Below are positions 48,560 to 61,069 of a DNA stretch of 64,000 nucleotides, piece after piece. A program made the position numbers and the translations under genes. Each line of letters begins with the position of its first letter. Within the stretch, counting starts at the first letter, position 1. The notes beneath the pieces are model-generated. The model did no database searches and was not told where the DNA came from. It was given only the letters and a program-made list of their open reading frames with translations. The stretch is from Macrocystis pyrifera (Eukaryota; Sar; Phaeophyceae; Laminariales; Laminariaceae), in assembly GCA_031763025.1 (NCBI GenBank), contig JASSKH010000040.1, forward strand, positions 1-64,000, given 5' to 3'.

Positions 48560-49310
48560 TCTCTCCCCGCCCCCCTTCCTTTGAAAATTGGCGGATCTCG
48601 CTCTCCTCGAAATGTGCGACCTCTAAAAGGGCCGACCTCCTCCGGCGGGCGCGCAGGGATAGGGAGTCCTTCCGGAGATGTGACATGTCGATCGTGCCGC
48701 ACCCGGTTGACATTTTCCTCCAGAGTTTTCTTGGGCTTTGTGGGAGTTGGTGGTCTCAGCGTCGTGCGCCGTCAACACCTTTCGATCCGAATTGCCGGAT
48801 GCGCTAACCGCCTGAGGTTGGAAAGCCCTATGCCTCCAGCCCCGCGGCACTCCTTCGCCCATCTCTTCTTCCGCGACACCCCGCGATCCTCTCGGAGGCC
48901 TCGCACTCCCTTCCAAGTGCCGGTCACCCGCTCTGAACATGGTAGGTTCCTCCGCATTTTCTCCCCCAGACTGCTGGAGAGGTCAGCCAGGATTGCGGGT
49001 AGCGTTGCCACCGAGCTCCCTACCGACGCTGGTATCCTTCTCGCATCTGCCGACGGCATTCCCGGTCCCCGTTGACAAGCTACCCTGCGCATGGTGGTGG
49101 GGTAGCAGTGTAAGCCGCTCCGCCATGCACCCCTCCTCAAAGAACGACGATTCCTCCGCCGTTTCAGGAAGCTCGAGAGGATTTTCGAACATCCGCACTG
49201 CGCCATTATCTGCCCGTCATCAGGCTGGTAGGGACAGCTTTGGGTCCCATCTTCTGCCCGACACACCGTACGTCGTCCGCTCTGCACCATACAGCTTTTG
49301 TAAAAAATAC
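48560..49310 (-). other. GC-rich possibly once-coding stretch, origin unclear
   Basis: A minus-strand frame is open over 185 codons (48772-49326) and another over 105. A GGIGLSNLRRLAHPA segment loosely resembles the GGLGL stretch after LINE reverse transcriptase domains, but no catalytic motif is visible. It may be another decayed retroelement. Confidence 0.25.
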
Positions 49311-49415
49311 TATTACGGGGGACCATAGTTAATAGGACCTATGGTAAAGACAAAAATCTATATATTTACCTATTTTTACTCACAATATTTGGTCCTATTT
49401 ATGCTCCCTCGTAAT
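49311..49415. mobile_element. Family A MITE, copy 16
   Basis: TATTACGGGGGACCATAGTT to TTATGCTCCCTCGTAATA; slightly shortened right arm. Confidence 0.85.
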
Positions 49416-49490
49416 AATTGTACTCCAACAATTATGGTTTTACGGAGCCCGGTCCGACGAAAAATGGTGTGGTAAAAAAGTGTTATGTTT

Positions 49491-49582
49491 AACCCTGTTA
49501 GGACTGCCGTCCCGTTTTGGGGACAAACTACTTAGAATTTGACTGGTTTTGTCCCAAGCGAGACTGCAGCCCTAAACGGGTT
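49491..49582. mobile_element. Family B palindromic element
   Basis: AACCCTGTTAGGACTGCCGT, TTTTGGGGACAAACTACTTA, TTTTGTCCCAAGCGAGACTG, CAGCCCTAAACGGGTT; outer palindrome intact. Confidence 0.87.
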
Positions 49583-49599
49583 GATATCCCTGTCGTAGC

Positions 49600-50480
49600 A
49601 CGCCTCCAGTTCGTATTTACAGTGGTCCCTTGCTTTTTTTGGCGCAGTGTGAATTCGTAACTCGCATTCGATGGAAACGATCATACGTACGTACGCACAC
49701 ATACTACTTTGTGTGCTCCTTATTGAGGACGGACCGTCGCCCGTCGCCGTGCGTCGTCTCGGAGATCGGTGTTTGTGTTTCGAAGTCCTTGCTGGTTACT
49801 GTTATATATTTCTGAAATTATAAACAAAAAAAAACAACCGCTATATAGCTGTGAGATCGAGGGTTTCGTCGAAAACGGTCTTTTGTAGGCTGTTTGTGAT
49901 ACTACAGTAGTGATACCCCCTTCGCACGTACTCCGGGTTTATATGGCCTTGTTGTCAAGGATATACACACATAGATATATACATATATATGTACATAACA
50001 TGTTGTTGGTTATGTACAAGTAGTAGTACCCACTATGATAGCAATCCACGTAGTCACCTGTCTATGTAGGGTTCTAGACTCGTCCCACGGTAGCAGGAGT
50101 TTCGCACTCTTTGGCGCTATATTTTTGGGCCGGTTGGGCTCCTCCTTAAGCGAGCAACTACTGTACCGGTTAGCATCATACCGGGTACCTTTTACTGTGC
50201 AAGATTATTGTGGGACTGTTATACCTGTAGCTCATATAATATATACCTGGTATATTATATATGTACATATCATATTGGTCGGGTTGCGCATACAAACCGG
50301 TACGAAATTATGTATTGGGTGAGATGTTGAGCTCCTTACGAGAAACGGTCGGAAAATAATAAGCCACCGCCCTTCCGTGGCCATGTAGGCTTGAAATAGC
50401 CAACATCTACCCAAGTATGGAGGCATACTTTGGGCCCGCCTATGAATGCGTTGGGTTCGAATAAAGCCGTATGTAGAGAC
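49600..50480. other. Unassigned region
   Basis: No gene supported. Contains AT-rich alternating sequence (49965-50000; 50230-50270) with ATATATGTACAT-type palindromes. Confidence 0.4.
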
Positions 50481-50484
50481 GTCA

Positions 50485-51640
50485 TTTTTCTGGCTTTTCC
50501 ATGGCAGTCCCACGGCATGGCAGTCTCATGGCAGTCCCACCAACGTTCATGGGCGTTCAGTCTTTCATGGGTCTGTCACGGAACTGCCACGAGACAGCCA
50601 TGGGGCACATAACTACCCTGTAACTTCCATGGAATGTAGCGAATGGTAAGATATTGCAGTTGTGCTATGGGTTGCCGTGAAAGCTTCATGGAACTTTCAT
50701 GGGATTGCCACGGGACACGGGACCACCATGGGACCGCCATGGGACCGCCATGAGACCGCCATGGGACTGCCACGGGACTGCCATGCGACGGCCATGGGAC
50801 TGATATGGGAATGCCATGGGACTGGTATGGGATTGCCGGGATGACGTTGTCATGGTGGCGTTGCCATGCGACTGCCATGAGGGTATAGCCAAGGAAGCCT
50901 CTTGGGACTGCTATGGGGCGGCACTGGACACGACATGAGCATTCCATGGGAATGTCATGATACCCCCAATCGCATGGCCATGAGTTGACCATGTCACTTC
51001 ATGGCATCTCATGGGATCTCATGACACATTTTAGCAGACCATGGTGCAGTCTCATGTCACATCATGGAACCTCACGGGGCGCCATGCAACGTAGGCAAAA
51101 CAACTCAGACAGTCCTCCTACGGCATGCCTATCTATCTACAGTATAATACCCACAGCAGTTCCATGGCAGTTCCATGGCAGTTCCATGGCAGTGCGCCGA
51201 CGACTTCCATAGCACCCCACGGCAATCTTATGCGGTTTCCTATGTCATGCCCACACCCGTTCCATGGCAGTTCCTCCGTGGTAGTGAGGCAGGGCTATGA
51301 CAGTCCCATTGGAGTCCCATGGCAGTCCTATGTCTGTCCCATGGCAGTGCCACGGCAGTCCCTATGGCAGGTTTGATACATGACTTAGTTACAGATACCA
51401 TGTAGCTATCATGGCAGTGGGTTTTCATGATCGTCCACCACTGTGCATCCCGCACATTTAACTATAAGTAGTGTCACGGAAGGCCCATGGAAGCGCACGA
51501 AGGCGCATGGGGGCGCATGCGGTGTCATGACATATTCCATGAAATTCCACGAACATCAATGGAGGTGCCACATGTGGCCTTCATGCGGGAGGGCCATGAG
51601 AACCCAGGGAATGCCACACGGGGCCGTGAAGTGCTCCCAT
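50485..51640. repeat. Degenerate decamer satellite built on CCATGG (NcoI-type) sites
   Basis: Runs of GCCATGGGACT-like decamers (50700-50870) and of the opposite orientation AGTTCCATGGC (50495-50560; 51155-51370), plus scattered CATGG/CATGA motifs. Unit length is about 10 bp. Confidence 0.85.
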
Positions 51641-51649
51641 GGGCGTTCG

Positions 51650-52610
51650 CGATCAAGTCAAACAGTGCGCATTCCCCGCACAACAAGCACACCTTCTACG
51701 CTAAGCACACCAAGGCATGCCAATATCGCCATGCCATCTCTAAAACTCGTGCTGTGCCCACACACTAGCACGGCATGCTGAGAAGCTTGCTGCGTCATCT
51801 TCATTTTCATCAAGGCACCTTGTCTTTGTTTAAGCCATCTTGCCCTGTTCTCTTCCTTCTTACGCCATGTTCGCTTTCTTCTAGCTGTATTCTCTCTAAT
51901 TAAGGCGCCTTTGATTCAAACCACCACCCACCCCCCTCCTTCGTTTCACACCGGCTTGTCTTTCTTCAAGGCATTTTCTTTTGCTCGAAGCCATCGTATC
52001 TGTGTCGAAGGCACACCTACTCTCTGTTTCCGTCCATCCCATCTTTATTCGCGCCATCGTCTCTTTATTGTTGAAGCCATATTCTCTTTCATCAAGCCAT
52101 CTTCTCTTCCTTCACACCATCTTGTCTTTCTCAAACTATGGCCGCCTCTTCTTCCTTCTGGTGCGGGTCGATCGAAATACGTATAACCAAGGCGTGGGGC
52201 CCACTTACATACGGCGCACATATACACACGTCGATTGTTGCTGGGCTACACAAAAATGATTCCTGAACAAAGCGTTGACATTACGCATCCCGTCGGTCGA
52301 GTGCAGCAGTGTAGGGTGCCTCTGTGTGTTGAAGATGTAGCGACCGAAACAATGACCACTTTGGTGTTATGGTGTGTGTACGAGCGGCTTGAGCGCGCGA
52401 CGGTACGGGCAGGATCATGCTAGGCGCCGGGCCCGTTCCGTACGACTCTTTGCATTGCAACTCGGACACCAATTTGTATTGCACCCCAATCACGCCAGTG
52501 ACCGTTGCCGAAATTGTCACATTTTATCGCCACAATTTTCCCCCGTCGGAAGTCCCAAAAACACAAGTAAAGGTGGGGCAAAGATTTGGAGGGAAACAAG
52601 AAAATCGGAA
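51650..52610. other. Unassigned, pyrimidine-rich region
   Basis: GCCAT(C/T)-TT(C/T) motifs recur at 51785-52140 (for example GCCATCTTGCCCTGTTCTCT). No gene supported. Confidence 0.4.
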
Positions 52611-52621
52611 GCAACAGCTCT

Positions 52622-52792
52622 ACTGCCAGTAGTTTCAGTAGCTCTACTGCCAGCAGTTTCAGTAGCTCCACTGCCAGTAGTTTCAGTAGCTCTACTGCCA
52701 GCAGTTTCAGTAGCTCTACTGCCAGTAGTTTCAGTAGCTCTACTGCCAGAAGTTTCAGTAGCTCTACTGACAGTTTCACTAGCGGGACATGC
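52622..52792. repeat. 24-bp tandem repeat, about 7 copies, open in four frames
   Basis: Unit AGTAGCTCTACTGCCAGCAG TTTC with few changes. Reads as SSSTASSF or VALLPVVS repeats on plus and ELLKLLAV or TETTGSRA repeats on minus, giving 75-190-codon open frames on both strands. Confidence 0.92.
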
Positions 52793-53468
52793 TACGGTAG
52801 GAGTAGCACCTGATTTCTCTGAGGCGTCTGTCTTCACTTCAAAGCGGAGTAGTTCCATACCTATCCCAAAACCTAGTGTCGAGGAAAAATTGAAGCTTAC
52901 CGTATCACACGGGCGATATTACAACGCCCCACCCTTGGTCGACTCGTCAAGCTGAGTTTCTCTAGACAACGCCGGGAAAGCGTAGATAAACACCGAGCAA
53001 GGTGCGACTGGATGGAAATACGGATTGGTCTAGATCTTTCCAACGCCACACTATTTTCGTTGTGTATGTGCGTGTGCCCCCCCTTCGCTTTGGAGAAATA
53101 AATGGCTTTGAAAATCACTCCAGTAGGGGGTGTGTTGTCTTTGGCCCCTAAATATTAGCACCGTTTGAATACTAATATATAGCAAAGAAATCCCTATGTT
53201 CAGGGACAGATTGACACTAGGTATACGGTAATCCACGACGAAAAGCCCACCTCCTACTGCTACGGTGACACTCCAACGACAATGATAAGGCATGCCTTAC
53301 TCATTCCTCATTGAAAGAGCCTCTCGCCAGTCAGCAAGAGTCACACCTCAGGCAAACAGATCATCGGGATGAGCTTCCTGCTTGTGTTATGTGCCTACCG
53401 CATGTGTTGTCATCATGAAAATCATTGAAACCTATCCACAAGGCCAAATCAAGAGCCGAAATCGAAGA

Positions 53469-53495
53469 CCCCCCCCCCCCCCCCCCCCCCCCCCC

Positions 53496-53566
<71 letters not shown>
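53469..53566. repeat. 98-bp C homopolymer with a single A
   Basis: Only base 53496 differs from C. The longest homopolymer in the window. Confidence 0.97.
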
Positions 53567-53599
53567 TGCCCCGTATGCTCCGCTTACTTGTCGTACGCA

Positions 53600-54860
53600 G
53601 GTCTGAAGGAGTAAACATCATGAAAAGGTGCCTCGCTGGTGGCTAACGGTTTAGTGTTAGGCGAATACATGACCCAGCACGAATGAATGTGGATCAACGA
53701 AGCTGCGGGACCGGTCTTGTGGATCAACTTATCATGCACGGGGTTGGCTCGATCACGGGGAGCAGGAGGCGGAGACTAGACCCAGGACGAATTGCCATGC
53801 GACGGTGGAGAAAGAGATGGAAGATGCTTCAAAGTATATATAGAATCGGATAGAACAGGAGTAGAAGCAGACGCGACAGGAGGAGCCATACTTGCATCTC
53901 GCTTGCGACCCTAACAAGCGGGTTACCCTTGGGGGAACCAACAGAAGCCCGGAAAATTCGAATTCCCGATCACCCATCTCAATCTCCGCAGATTTCTGGC
54001 AGTGACATATCTTCAGACTCACAGATATGGGAGTACGGCTATGAACAGCACGACCAGTTTGGGCGCATCGATGCCTTTTCTGGCCTAAATAGCACCGGCT
54101 TAAATTTAGGGGGGCGGGTTACACCGCGGTCTCCTGGCATCCATGGCACCGAGTACACAGCTGTGCCGAAATACATTGCCCCAGAGAAGTCGACGTGTAC
54201 GTCGGTGACGATGAAGAGCGAGAACACTGCCTGCTGCAGATGGGTGGAGCACTGGTCGGTTGCATTGTACAAGCAGGGAAGTAGCGACATTAGAACCAGT
54301 AATTTGATAAAATCACTTACAGTTACCCGAGCCCCCTTCCTCCCAGACCCTCGACCGAGCCACAGGGTATGTATCTGTGACGTACATGGTTTGCAGCCAC
54401 ATTGTAATTCTCAGCTACAGTAGTAAAGTGTGATAGTGCCCTTAGGTCACTTCGGTATCATCTTAAAAAACTTTGGTCGATCGACCTTCAACCACAGTGG
54501 GTAAAATTCGAACCACTGGTCGACGAAGGAAGATATTGTTGAAGCCCCTCCCGCGATAAAAATATATGGCGCGCACAGGGGGGGCAGCGCCCACGACGTG
54601 ACCCCAGATCTGAGTTTCGACTAGGGAAGGAGCTGGAGAAAGAAAGGCGAAAACAATGAATGTTGTACGGGCTAGCGAAACGGTTGCTCTGTGCCAACTA
54701 CTGTAGCCCCTGAAAACCCTCTATCGGTCAACTATTTGCTTGAGAGAACCTCAGCAAGCTGCATCTTAAATTGTCCCGATCGTCGTCCCTGCACAGCACG
54801 AACATCGAGTCAGGTATTCTGCGCCAGCCTCTGAAGACCACCGTTGATCGAGGAGCCACT
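53600..54860. other. Unassigned region
   Basis: A 164-codon plus frame (53929-54423) has no recognised domain. No exon or repeat family is supported. Confidence 0.35.
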
Positions 54861-54864
54861 TTGA

Positions 54865-55100
54865 TTTGAGAGCCCGACACAGGCTGCATCGTGAAAGGTT
54901 ACGAGCCTCGTCGCAGTGCACCACGCACGTCTGGATCGATGTCATCCAGAAACGGCTGTTGAGGCATGCCGCTGTTGAATTATGTTACTATTTATATTAT
55001 AAAAGATGGCTGCATCGGAATGACCAACTCATACGTGTGGACTATTCGGTTGCCCCATGTTCGGGTGACGATTTAGCTGATGTCTTCTGGAGTCAATGAC
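54865..55100 (+). mobile_element. Possible decayed copia-type RNase H end
   Basis: SSQCTTHVWIDV then LIRVDYSVAPCSGDDLADVF occur in one frame in the order and rough spacing of the TKHIDVR...ADVLTK end of copia polyproteins. Weak; no other copia domain is seen nearby. Confidence 0.25.
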
Positions 55101-56700
55101 GTCTGGGAGTTCCGCTTGTTTTTGTTGCAGTGGTCAGAGGCGGGCGAGTCGAAAGTGTGAACGAGGCAAACATCACCACCGCACATATCTGTCTCGTGGC
55201 CTCCGTTGTCGGAGATCTGACGAGGAGCTACTCTATGCGCCTTAACGGCTGAGGACAGTGTACATCGGAAATTGTTTGGTCGCGCAACTAAGTTTAAGCC
55301 CGATCAAACAGCCTGCAACGAGGATCGTCCGAGTATCTGGGACCCGTGCAGTGTTCACGGAAACCAGAGGGTTCGGCACGCTACAGCAGTGCAAACGGCT
55401 TGGGTGGGTGGAAGCTGCGGGGCACAAGAGGCCCGGCTTGGCAGTTCGGCACGTTCGGGGGGGTCCGAGGGCACCGGAAGCCATAGCGTATGGACAATAA
55501 AGTCCGATCAGAGAGTTTGGAGCACAACAAACGACTCGTTGAGTACACTGAGACCATTGATGGCATAGAGCACGAAATTCCCCCCACCAGAAAGTTCGAC
55601 ACGTTTATACGAAGTGCTTGAGTGCGCACACATCGTGGCCGATACAGCACCGGAAGCTCGGCGGGTCAGTTCGGCAAGCTATACAAATGGATTGGTTTTT
55701 TTAAGTTCTTGACGAAGCAGAACGCATGAAGCCCGACTAGCCAGAGAGCGGCACGCTACGGTACGGGTAGTCCACCAGCAAATGCATCGAGACCGTGGGC
55801 TGGAGTGCACCGAGGGTGTGGGACGCGATTATCTCTAATACGATTTAGGAGACCCTCGAGTTGAGGGTCATGGTTATTGCCTTCGGGCACCCAGCTTACC
55901 TTGCGGGATCACCCACTCACCTTGCGAGATCTCCAACCGGCCCTGCGGGGTAGCCGGCCGGCTTGCGAGAACTCTGATCGCCTTGAAGCTGCTAGGTGTC
56001 CGAAAAGTACCATGTGTCAGGTATAGCTTGTTTGACGCCAAGCATTCAACGCCCGCGCGCATAGAAGCGTCTGACCACAACAAAGTGCAAAAAAGATGCA
56101 CAGCTGTGTGGAGTAGAGAATATGGCCCTTGCGGGGTCGCGTTGCTGCCCAGCCACGCATTCTGGGAGGGAGCTAAAGTGTTGGAGTCGGCTGTCGGAAA
56201 CATTAATTCGACCTCCTCGGAGACACCCCGAAAGCCAGAACAGACAGTTTGACACTCTGCGAACGGTTTGAGTGCATCAGAGCCACGGAACACAAGCAGC
56301 CCGTTCAGCGGATCAGACAGTTCGACCCCCTGCGGACGACGGAGCCGTGCAAGCAGGAAACATTCGACGAACACTCCACAACCACACCAACTGGATCGAG
56401 GGTGGCGAACACTGGATAACCTTCGGTCGAAAATTCACAGAAGAGGGCACAAGCCACACCGCTGTCGGGAGTGTCAACGGCACGTTGCAAGTACGAGACC
56501 CCTCGAGTATTCAGCTGGGTTAGTGGTCTATGACCCGCGTCATTATCTGTTTTTCTACAGTAATTGTAGTGGTAAGGCATGACCGATGCGCCGAATTGAG
56601 CGCTGCAGCTGGGTTTTGTCATGGTGCAGTAGGGCGGGGGTGGGGTGCTGTCAGGTTCCTATCATCGGTAGCTCTACATTTCGTTCAAGAGTAAATGAAC
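55101..56700. other. Unassigned region
   Basis: GC-moderate, with several open frames of 80-166 codons on both strands and recurring GTTCGGCACG / CGGCACGCTAC motifs. No recognisable protein. Confidence 0.35.
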
Positions 56701-56729
56701 ACTTGATGTGAGAAACAGTGCACACTTCA

Positions 56730-56950
56730 GACAGATCATCTACAAGTCATCTACAGATTATCTATTCCCACTTCACGATCCAGATCTTTCAAGGCAGATG
56801 GATCTATTCCCGATTTTGTGTGATCTAGCTCATGTTGCCGGGTTGGGCCCCCGTAGAATCTGCACGATCTAGCTCATGTTTGCTGGGTTGGATCTGTGCT
56901 GTGCATCTGGATCCTGCACAGCCTCTCACGACGACAGGATGCATGCAACA
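56730..56950. repeat. Family C GATC-rich repeat
   Basis: CGATCCAGATCTTTCAAGGC, GATCTAGCTCATGTTGCCGG, TTGCTGGGTTGGATCTGTGC and TCCTGCACAGCCTCTCACGA; the clearest copy of the family. Confidence 0.75.
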
Positions 56951-56954
56951 GCAA

Positions 56955-58220
56955 AGGTGCACCATTTATTTTCTGAGGCTCAGGCCCAGGCTCAGTTAAG
57001 GAGCTCTGTACCTGCCTTACCTTTTTCGAACTGACTTTGAACAAAATGAGAGCGCGACCTGGTGAACACTGCACACACATACTATACGAACACTGCTTTT
57101 GCACTGCTGCTGCTGTTGTAGTTCGCACCGTGGCTGCGAGTTGCTTTAGAAATACGGAGGAAGTGTGAGTTCGTACGAATCGTCGTCCTTCCCCTGCGCA
57201 GCATCCAATTAATTGAACCTTTCCCGAGATTATTTATGTATGTGTTCGTTCCTACTTCCTAAGTTGACAGGAATCACGGCCCACCCACGCACGCACACAC
57301 AAAAACTGCGCCATCCGTGGCCGTCACCAAAGGGAGAGCTTGATGAACGACTGTTGTTGTGCCGTGGCTGCCTCTGTAGAGAGCTTGGGGGACGGTGTGA
57401 TCAGACATGATGCAGCAGCAGCCAGCAGAAGACAGAAGTCTTGAAAAATATGCGGCCTCCGTTGTCCTGCTTGGCTCTAGCAGGTCGGTATGATTCCCCG
57501 TACTTTTTTGCAAGAATTCGCGACTTCAAAGGCCCAGAGCATAAGCCACGGATCTCGGCCGGGACTCGCATTTGAGTCGTGGTGTATACGCGGGCTCCCT
57601 GCGTGCCACGCAGCCTAGAGTGCGAGAGAAGACCCGCGGCCGGACGAGAAAAGTAAAGTATCCCGGAAAAAGAGTCAATTTGGTCAAAGTAATATGAACG
57701 TCAAACGCATAATACATTTACGTTCATATTGGTAGCCATTTTGGGGTTCTCTTCCGCAAAACGTTGTGCCAACTCGCATCGTTCCGGCCATGTCCTTCAA
57801 ACACTGTCTGTCGGCGTACTTGGTATATATAGCTGTCATTTGGCACAGCTTAGGTCACCAGCTAGATATCAGTCGGAACTGCTGAAATAAATAGTCGATT
57901 TTCCGGAGGTCCCGACTATCCGACTTATTGAGTTGCCATCATTGTAGGGAAGATTGTTGAATGCGGGATACTACTGCCCAATTGTTTGGGTGGGTCCACC
58001 TTGGCTGCTTTGGCTCGCTTCGCCCGCCTGACTCAAGTCGACAAGTCGATCGGCCATATCATCTGGCGAGCCAACATGGCTACGACTAAAGTCAGTTGGT
58101 CGGTTAACGGCACCTACCGATTAGTTAATAGTCGTGAAATTCTTCCTACTCACAGCTACACTAGTTGGTGGTGTCTACGTGTCTACCGTACGTCCTCAAC
58201 TGGTACTCTGTTGTTATAAG
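56955..58220. other. Unassigned region
   Basis: No gene, RNA or repeat family recognised. Confidence 0.35.
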
Positions 58221-58221
58221 G

Positions 58222-58335
58222 ATTACCCTGGACTGGGCAATCGCTCGATCTTTTATCCCTATAGCTCAGTAGGTAGTACCTTCACATTAGACGTCGCACG
58301 GATTCGAATCTCACTTCGAAGGATTTTTTTTGTCT
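58222..58335 (+). repeat. tRNA-derived repeat (A box, B box, T-run)
   Basis: TATAGCTCAGTAGGTAGTAC (A box) and ACGGATTCGAATCTC (B box) 45 nt apart, followed by an eight-base T-run like a Pol III terminator. Stems pair poorly, so it is a tRNA pseudogene or SINE head. Confidence 0.6.
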
Positions 58336-58444
58336 CTCTGGTTTCCCAAGTATTGAAACGAAGCGGGTGGGTCACCGTAAGGCCAAATAGGGTACCGACG
58401 CCCCAAAGATCCCGCCGTTCAGAGGGGAAAAGTGTTACAAAGAT

Positions 58445-58520
58445 TCCCCTGGGCTAGGTAATCGATCGATCTTTCACCCCTATGCCTCGGTAGGTAATGT
58501 CTTCACACTGTCCTCAACCG
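58445..58520 (+). repeat. Truncated second copy of the tRNA-derived repeat
   Basis: CCCCTGGGCTAGGTAATCGA, TCGATCTTTCACCCCTATGC and CTCGGTAGGTAATGTCTTCA match 58222-58290; the B box half is absent. Confidence 0.65.
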
Positions 58521-58524
58521 TTAC

Positions 58525-60740
58525 CCTGTACAATCTTATGTCGCCGAAGAAGACACTTCAACGTCTACTGTTCTACTATTCTATTGGGCCTGCATCTCTT
58601 GTTCCAATCACATCCATCCACACATAAAAGAGTGGCTAGAATCTAATGACTTCAAACATGGAAGTGTTATCAAATAGTACCTGAATACTTGACAAAATTA
58701 CACCAATACTACTCAAGACTCACTACCATCTGTAGCGCTTGAGTCGTAATCTGACCTTTTATTTACTTCTACCCCTATTTACTATTAGTATACACAAGTC
58801 AGTGTGTTGCTCAAGAGGAGGTAGACCCTCTGCAGCAGTCACGGCAGCAGCATCCCAGCTCGGCCAGACGTGAGCCGAGATTGGTAGACCCACTTGCAGC
58901 TGGAGGCAGAGGCATCCTTGGCAAGCAGCAGCAACGTCAGCCGCTTCCGCCACCGCCGACTGCACGGCCGAAACCGACGGAACATACGGAGACGGAAAGA
59001 GAGGTGAAAAGTGATGAAGCGTGGCAAGTGAAAGGAAGATAGATGAGATGAGAAAGAAGATCGAGAATTTGATTTTTGAGTTTTAGATTGGATTCTTGAG
59101 TTTCTGAGTTTGGTATGAGTTGATCATCATATTGAGATGTATAAGCCCTGCGCTGTCGTACATTTTCATGTACAGAGCTGGAGGGGGGATAATGATATGG
59201 TCATGCACAGGAGCAGGGGGGATACTAGTATGGTCGTGTATAATGAGCAGGGGGGATGTTACTTGTACTCAGGAACACGACAAATAAGATCATCGTAGAT
59301 TGAGGAGTTCCATGCTGGAAAGGTATTTTGGTAGTAGGGTATTGGGATATCGGGGTAAGGTATGCTCACCAATGCCACGTTAGGTGTGGCTCCATGTGAG
59401 GCGAGTCGACTCGACAGCTCGGATGTAATATAAGAGGAGTTCCGTGTTATTGTCTGGAGTCAACCACGCGCTCCCGTGCCAGCTGCGTCTATACCTTTAG
59501 AGATCATTCAACACAGTCAGAGGCACTCAACCCAATTTAGGGGTTTAGTACCACCCCCGTCTACGCCGCGGAAAAAGGGGTGCGTATGCCATTAGGGGGG
59601 TGTACTTCGGGGGTGAACACTACTTCATCACGACAGGCCTGGAAACACACAAATGATATGATGTAATTACAGCAATTTCACAGTAACTCAATCAGCCATT
59701 AACTATTAATAATTGGTTTCACCAACCCCCACATACCCAAATCATTTACCATCTGGCACGCCGTGTATATGTACGGAGCTCTTCTTGATTTTCCTTACCA
59801 ACTTACTGTAGGTACCCTTTGGTCGGTCCGCAGAGAGGGCGGTGTCGTCGAAGACGGATTGGAGAGAACTACTATACGTACAAGTATAGAGTGACACCTA
59901 CTACTCGCTGTACTACCTGATAGTACTAAGAAAACGATACATGACGAAGGCTGGTTGAGATTCGCAAGAACACAATAACACAACTCGGGTGTCGCTACGT
60001 ATACGTAAGTGCAGAATGTATACTGTAGTGTAGAACGCGCCCATATTCCCAAAAAAGAAATCCCGCCTCGACCACTTTTTCTCCTGTTGTTGTTTCTTGT
60101 TGCAGTAGTATACTGCTGGTACGGTAGTCAGTTGCTGTAGTGTCCTGCACTGTGCTGCGCCTCTGCATCTGTCTTGATGGCGAGAGAAGTGGACTTTGTG
60201 ACCACGACTGAAGTCATTGACACGCACACTTAACGCATTCCGAGTTGCCGCCTCACTCTGAATTCGGCAATCAGCAAAATTACTACTCGTTGTTAGCGCC
60301 GTGTGTACACGATGATGGATCGGCGCAGTCCTTGCCATTATATATTTCCGCGATGAGAAAAGCGAGCACCCCCTATCGTTCTACTCCACACAGCTCTGTC
60401 CTGACCGTTTAAAACTAACTGCATCGCAAAAAAACTCCTTGGAACTGGTGTGAGGTCGTTGGTGCCGTAGTATATACCAGTAGCAATCAGGTTGTTGGGC
60501 GGTCGTTTTAGCATGGGCACCCAAATACTACCAGGTACACTTACCGCCCGTTGGGCGGTTGGGACTCATTATAGGCAATCAATGCTTACCTGTGCTATTA
60601 AAACATACCATCACAATACTTGTAAAATTCGGTAAAAATGGAATACAGACGAGACGTATTTCGTACGCAGCTTGCAAAGTTGAGTATCAACTATTTAATC
60701 AGTCGAACTCACAGCTGACGTATTTCAAAATTTATAATAT
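58525..60740. other. Unassigned region
   Basis: No gene supported. Three copies of an AGCAGGGGGGAT/TATGGTC motif at about 59180-59262 and a C/G-rich block at 59560-59620. Confidence 0.4.
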
Positions 60741-60744
60741 ATAT

Positions 60745-61065
60745 ATATTTAATAGTCACTTCTACTTTCCAGCCTAACTCGTAGGAGGTTTTACCCTCAG
60801 CGATCTTCTGGACAAGCCGTGGTCACAGGTGTCGTCCCTTTTCCCCCCCGGTACGTGCCTTTATTTTTGTCGCGCATAGGGTTCAGCGTTCCCCCTGCTC
60901 GTCGATTTTCATCGAATAGGAATGTAGCTAACTCACGCTCTCGCGCTTTCCGCTAATCAATTTCTTATGCAAGAAAAAGTCCCTACGAGCATGCACTCGG
61001 TGAGACTTGAACCCACTGAATTTATCTTGACAGGCACGCGGACTACCTACCAATCCACGGGGGAC
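60745..61065 (-). repeat. Family J repeat with tRNA-like head
   Basis: Reverse complement of 44922-45240: the head on minus has TGGATTGGTAGGTAGTCCGC and GTGGGTTCAAGTCTCAC; the body includes the exon-like cassette on plus (T/C tract, CCAG, LVGGFTLSDLLDKPWSQVSS, GTACGT at 60851). Confidence 0.87.
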
Positions 61066-61069
61066 GAGG

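Noticed and set aside
55242-56374. Overlapping 80-166-codon frames on both strands at 55.2-56.4 kb
   Set aside because: No conserved motifs, no splice structure, and similar openness on both strands suggests chance in GC-moderate DNA.
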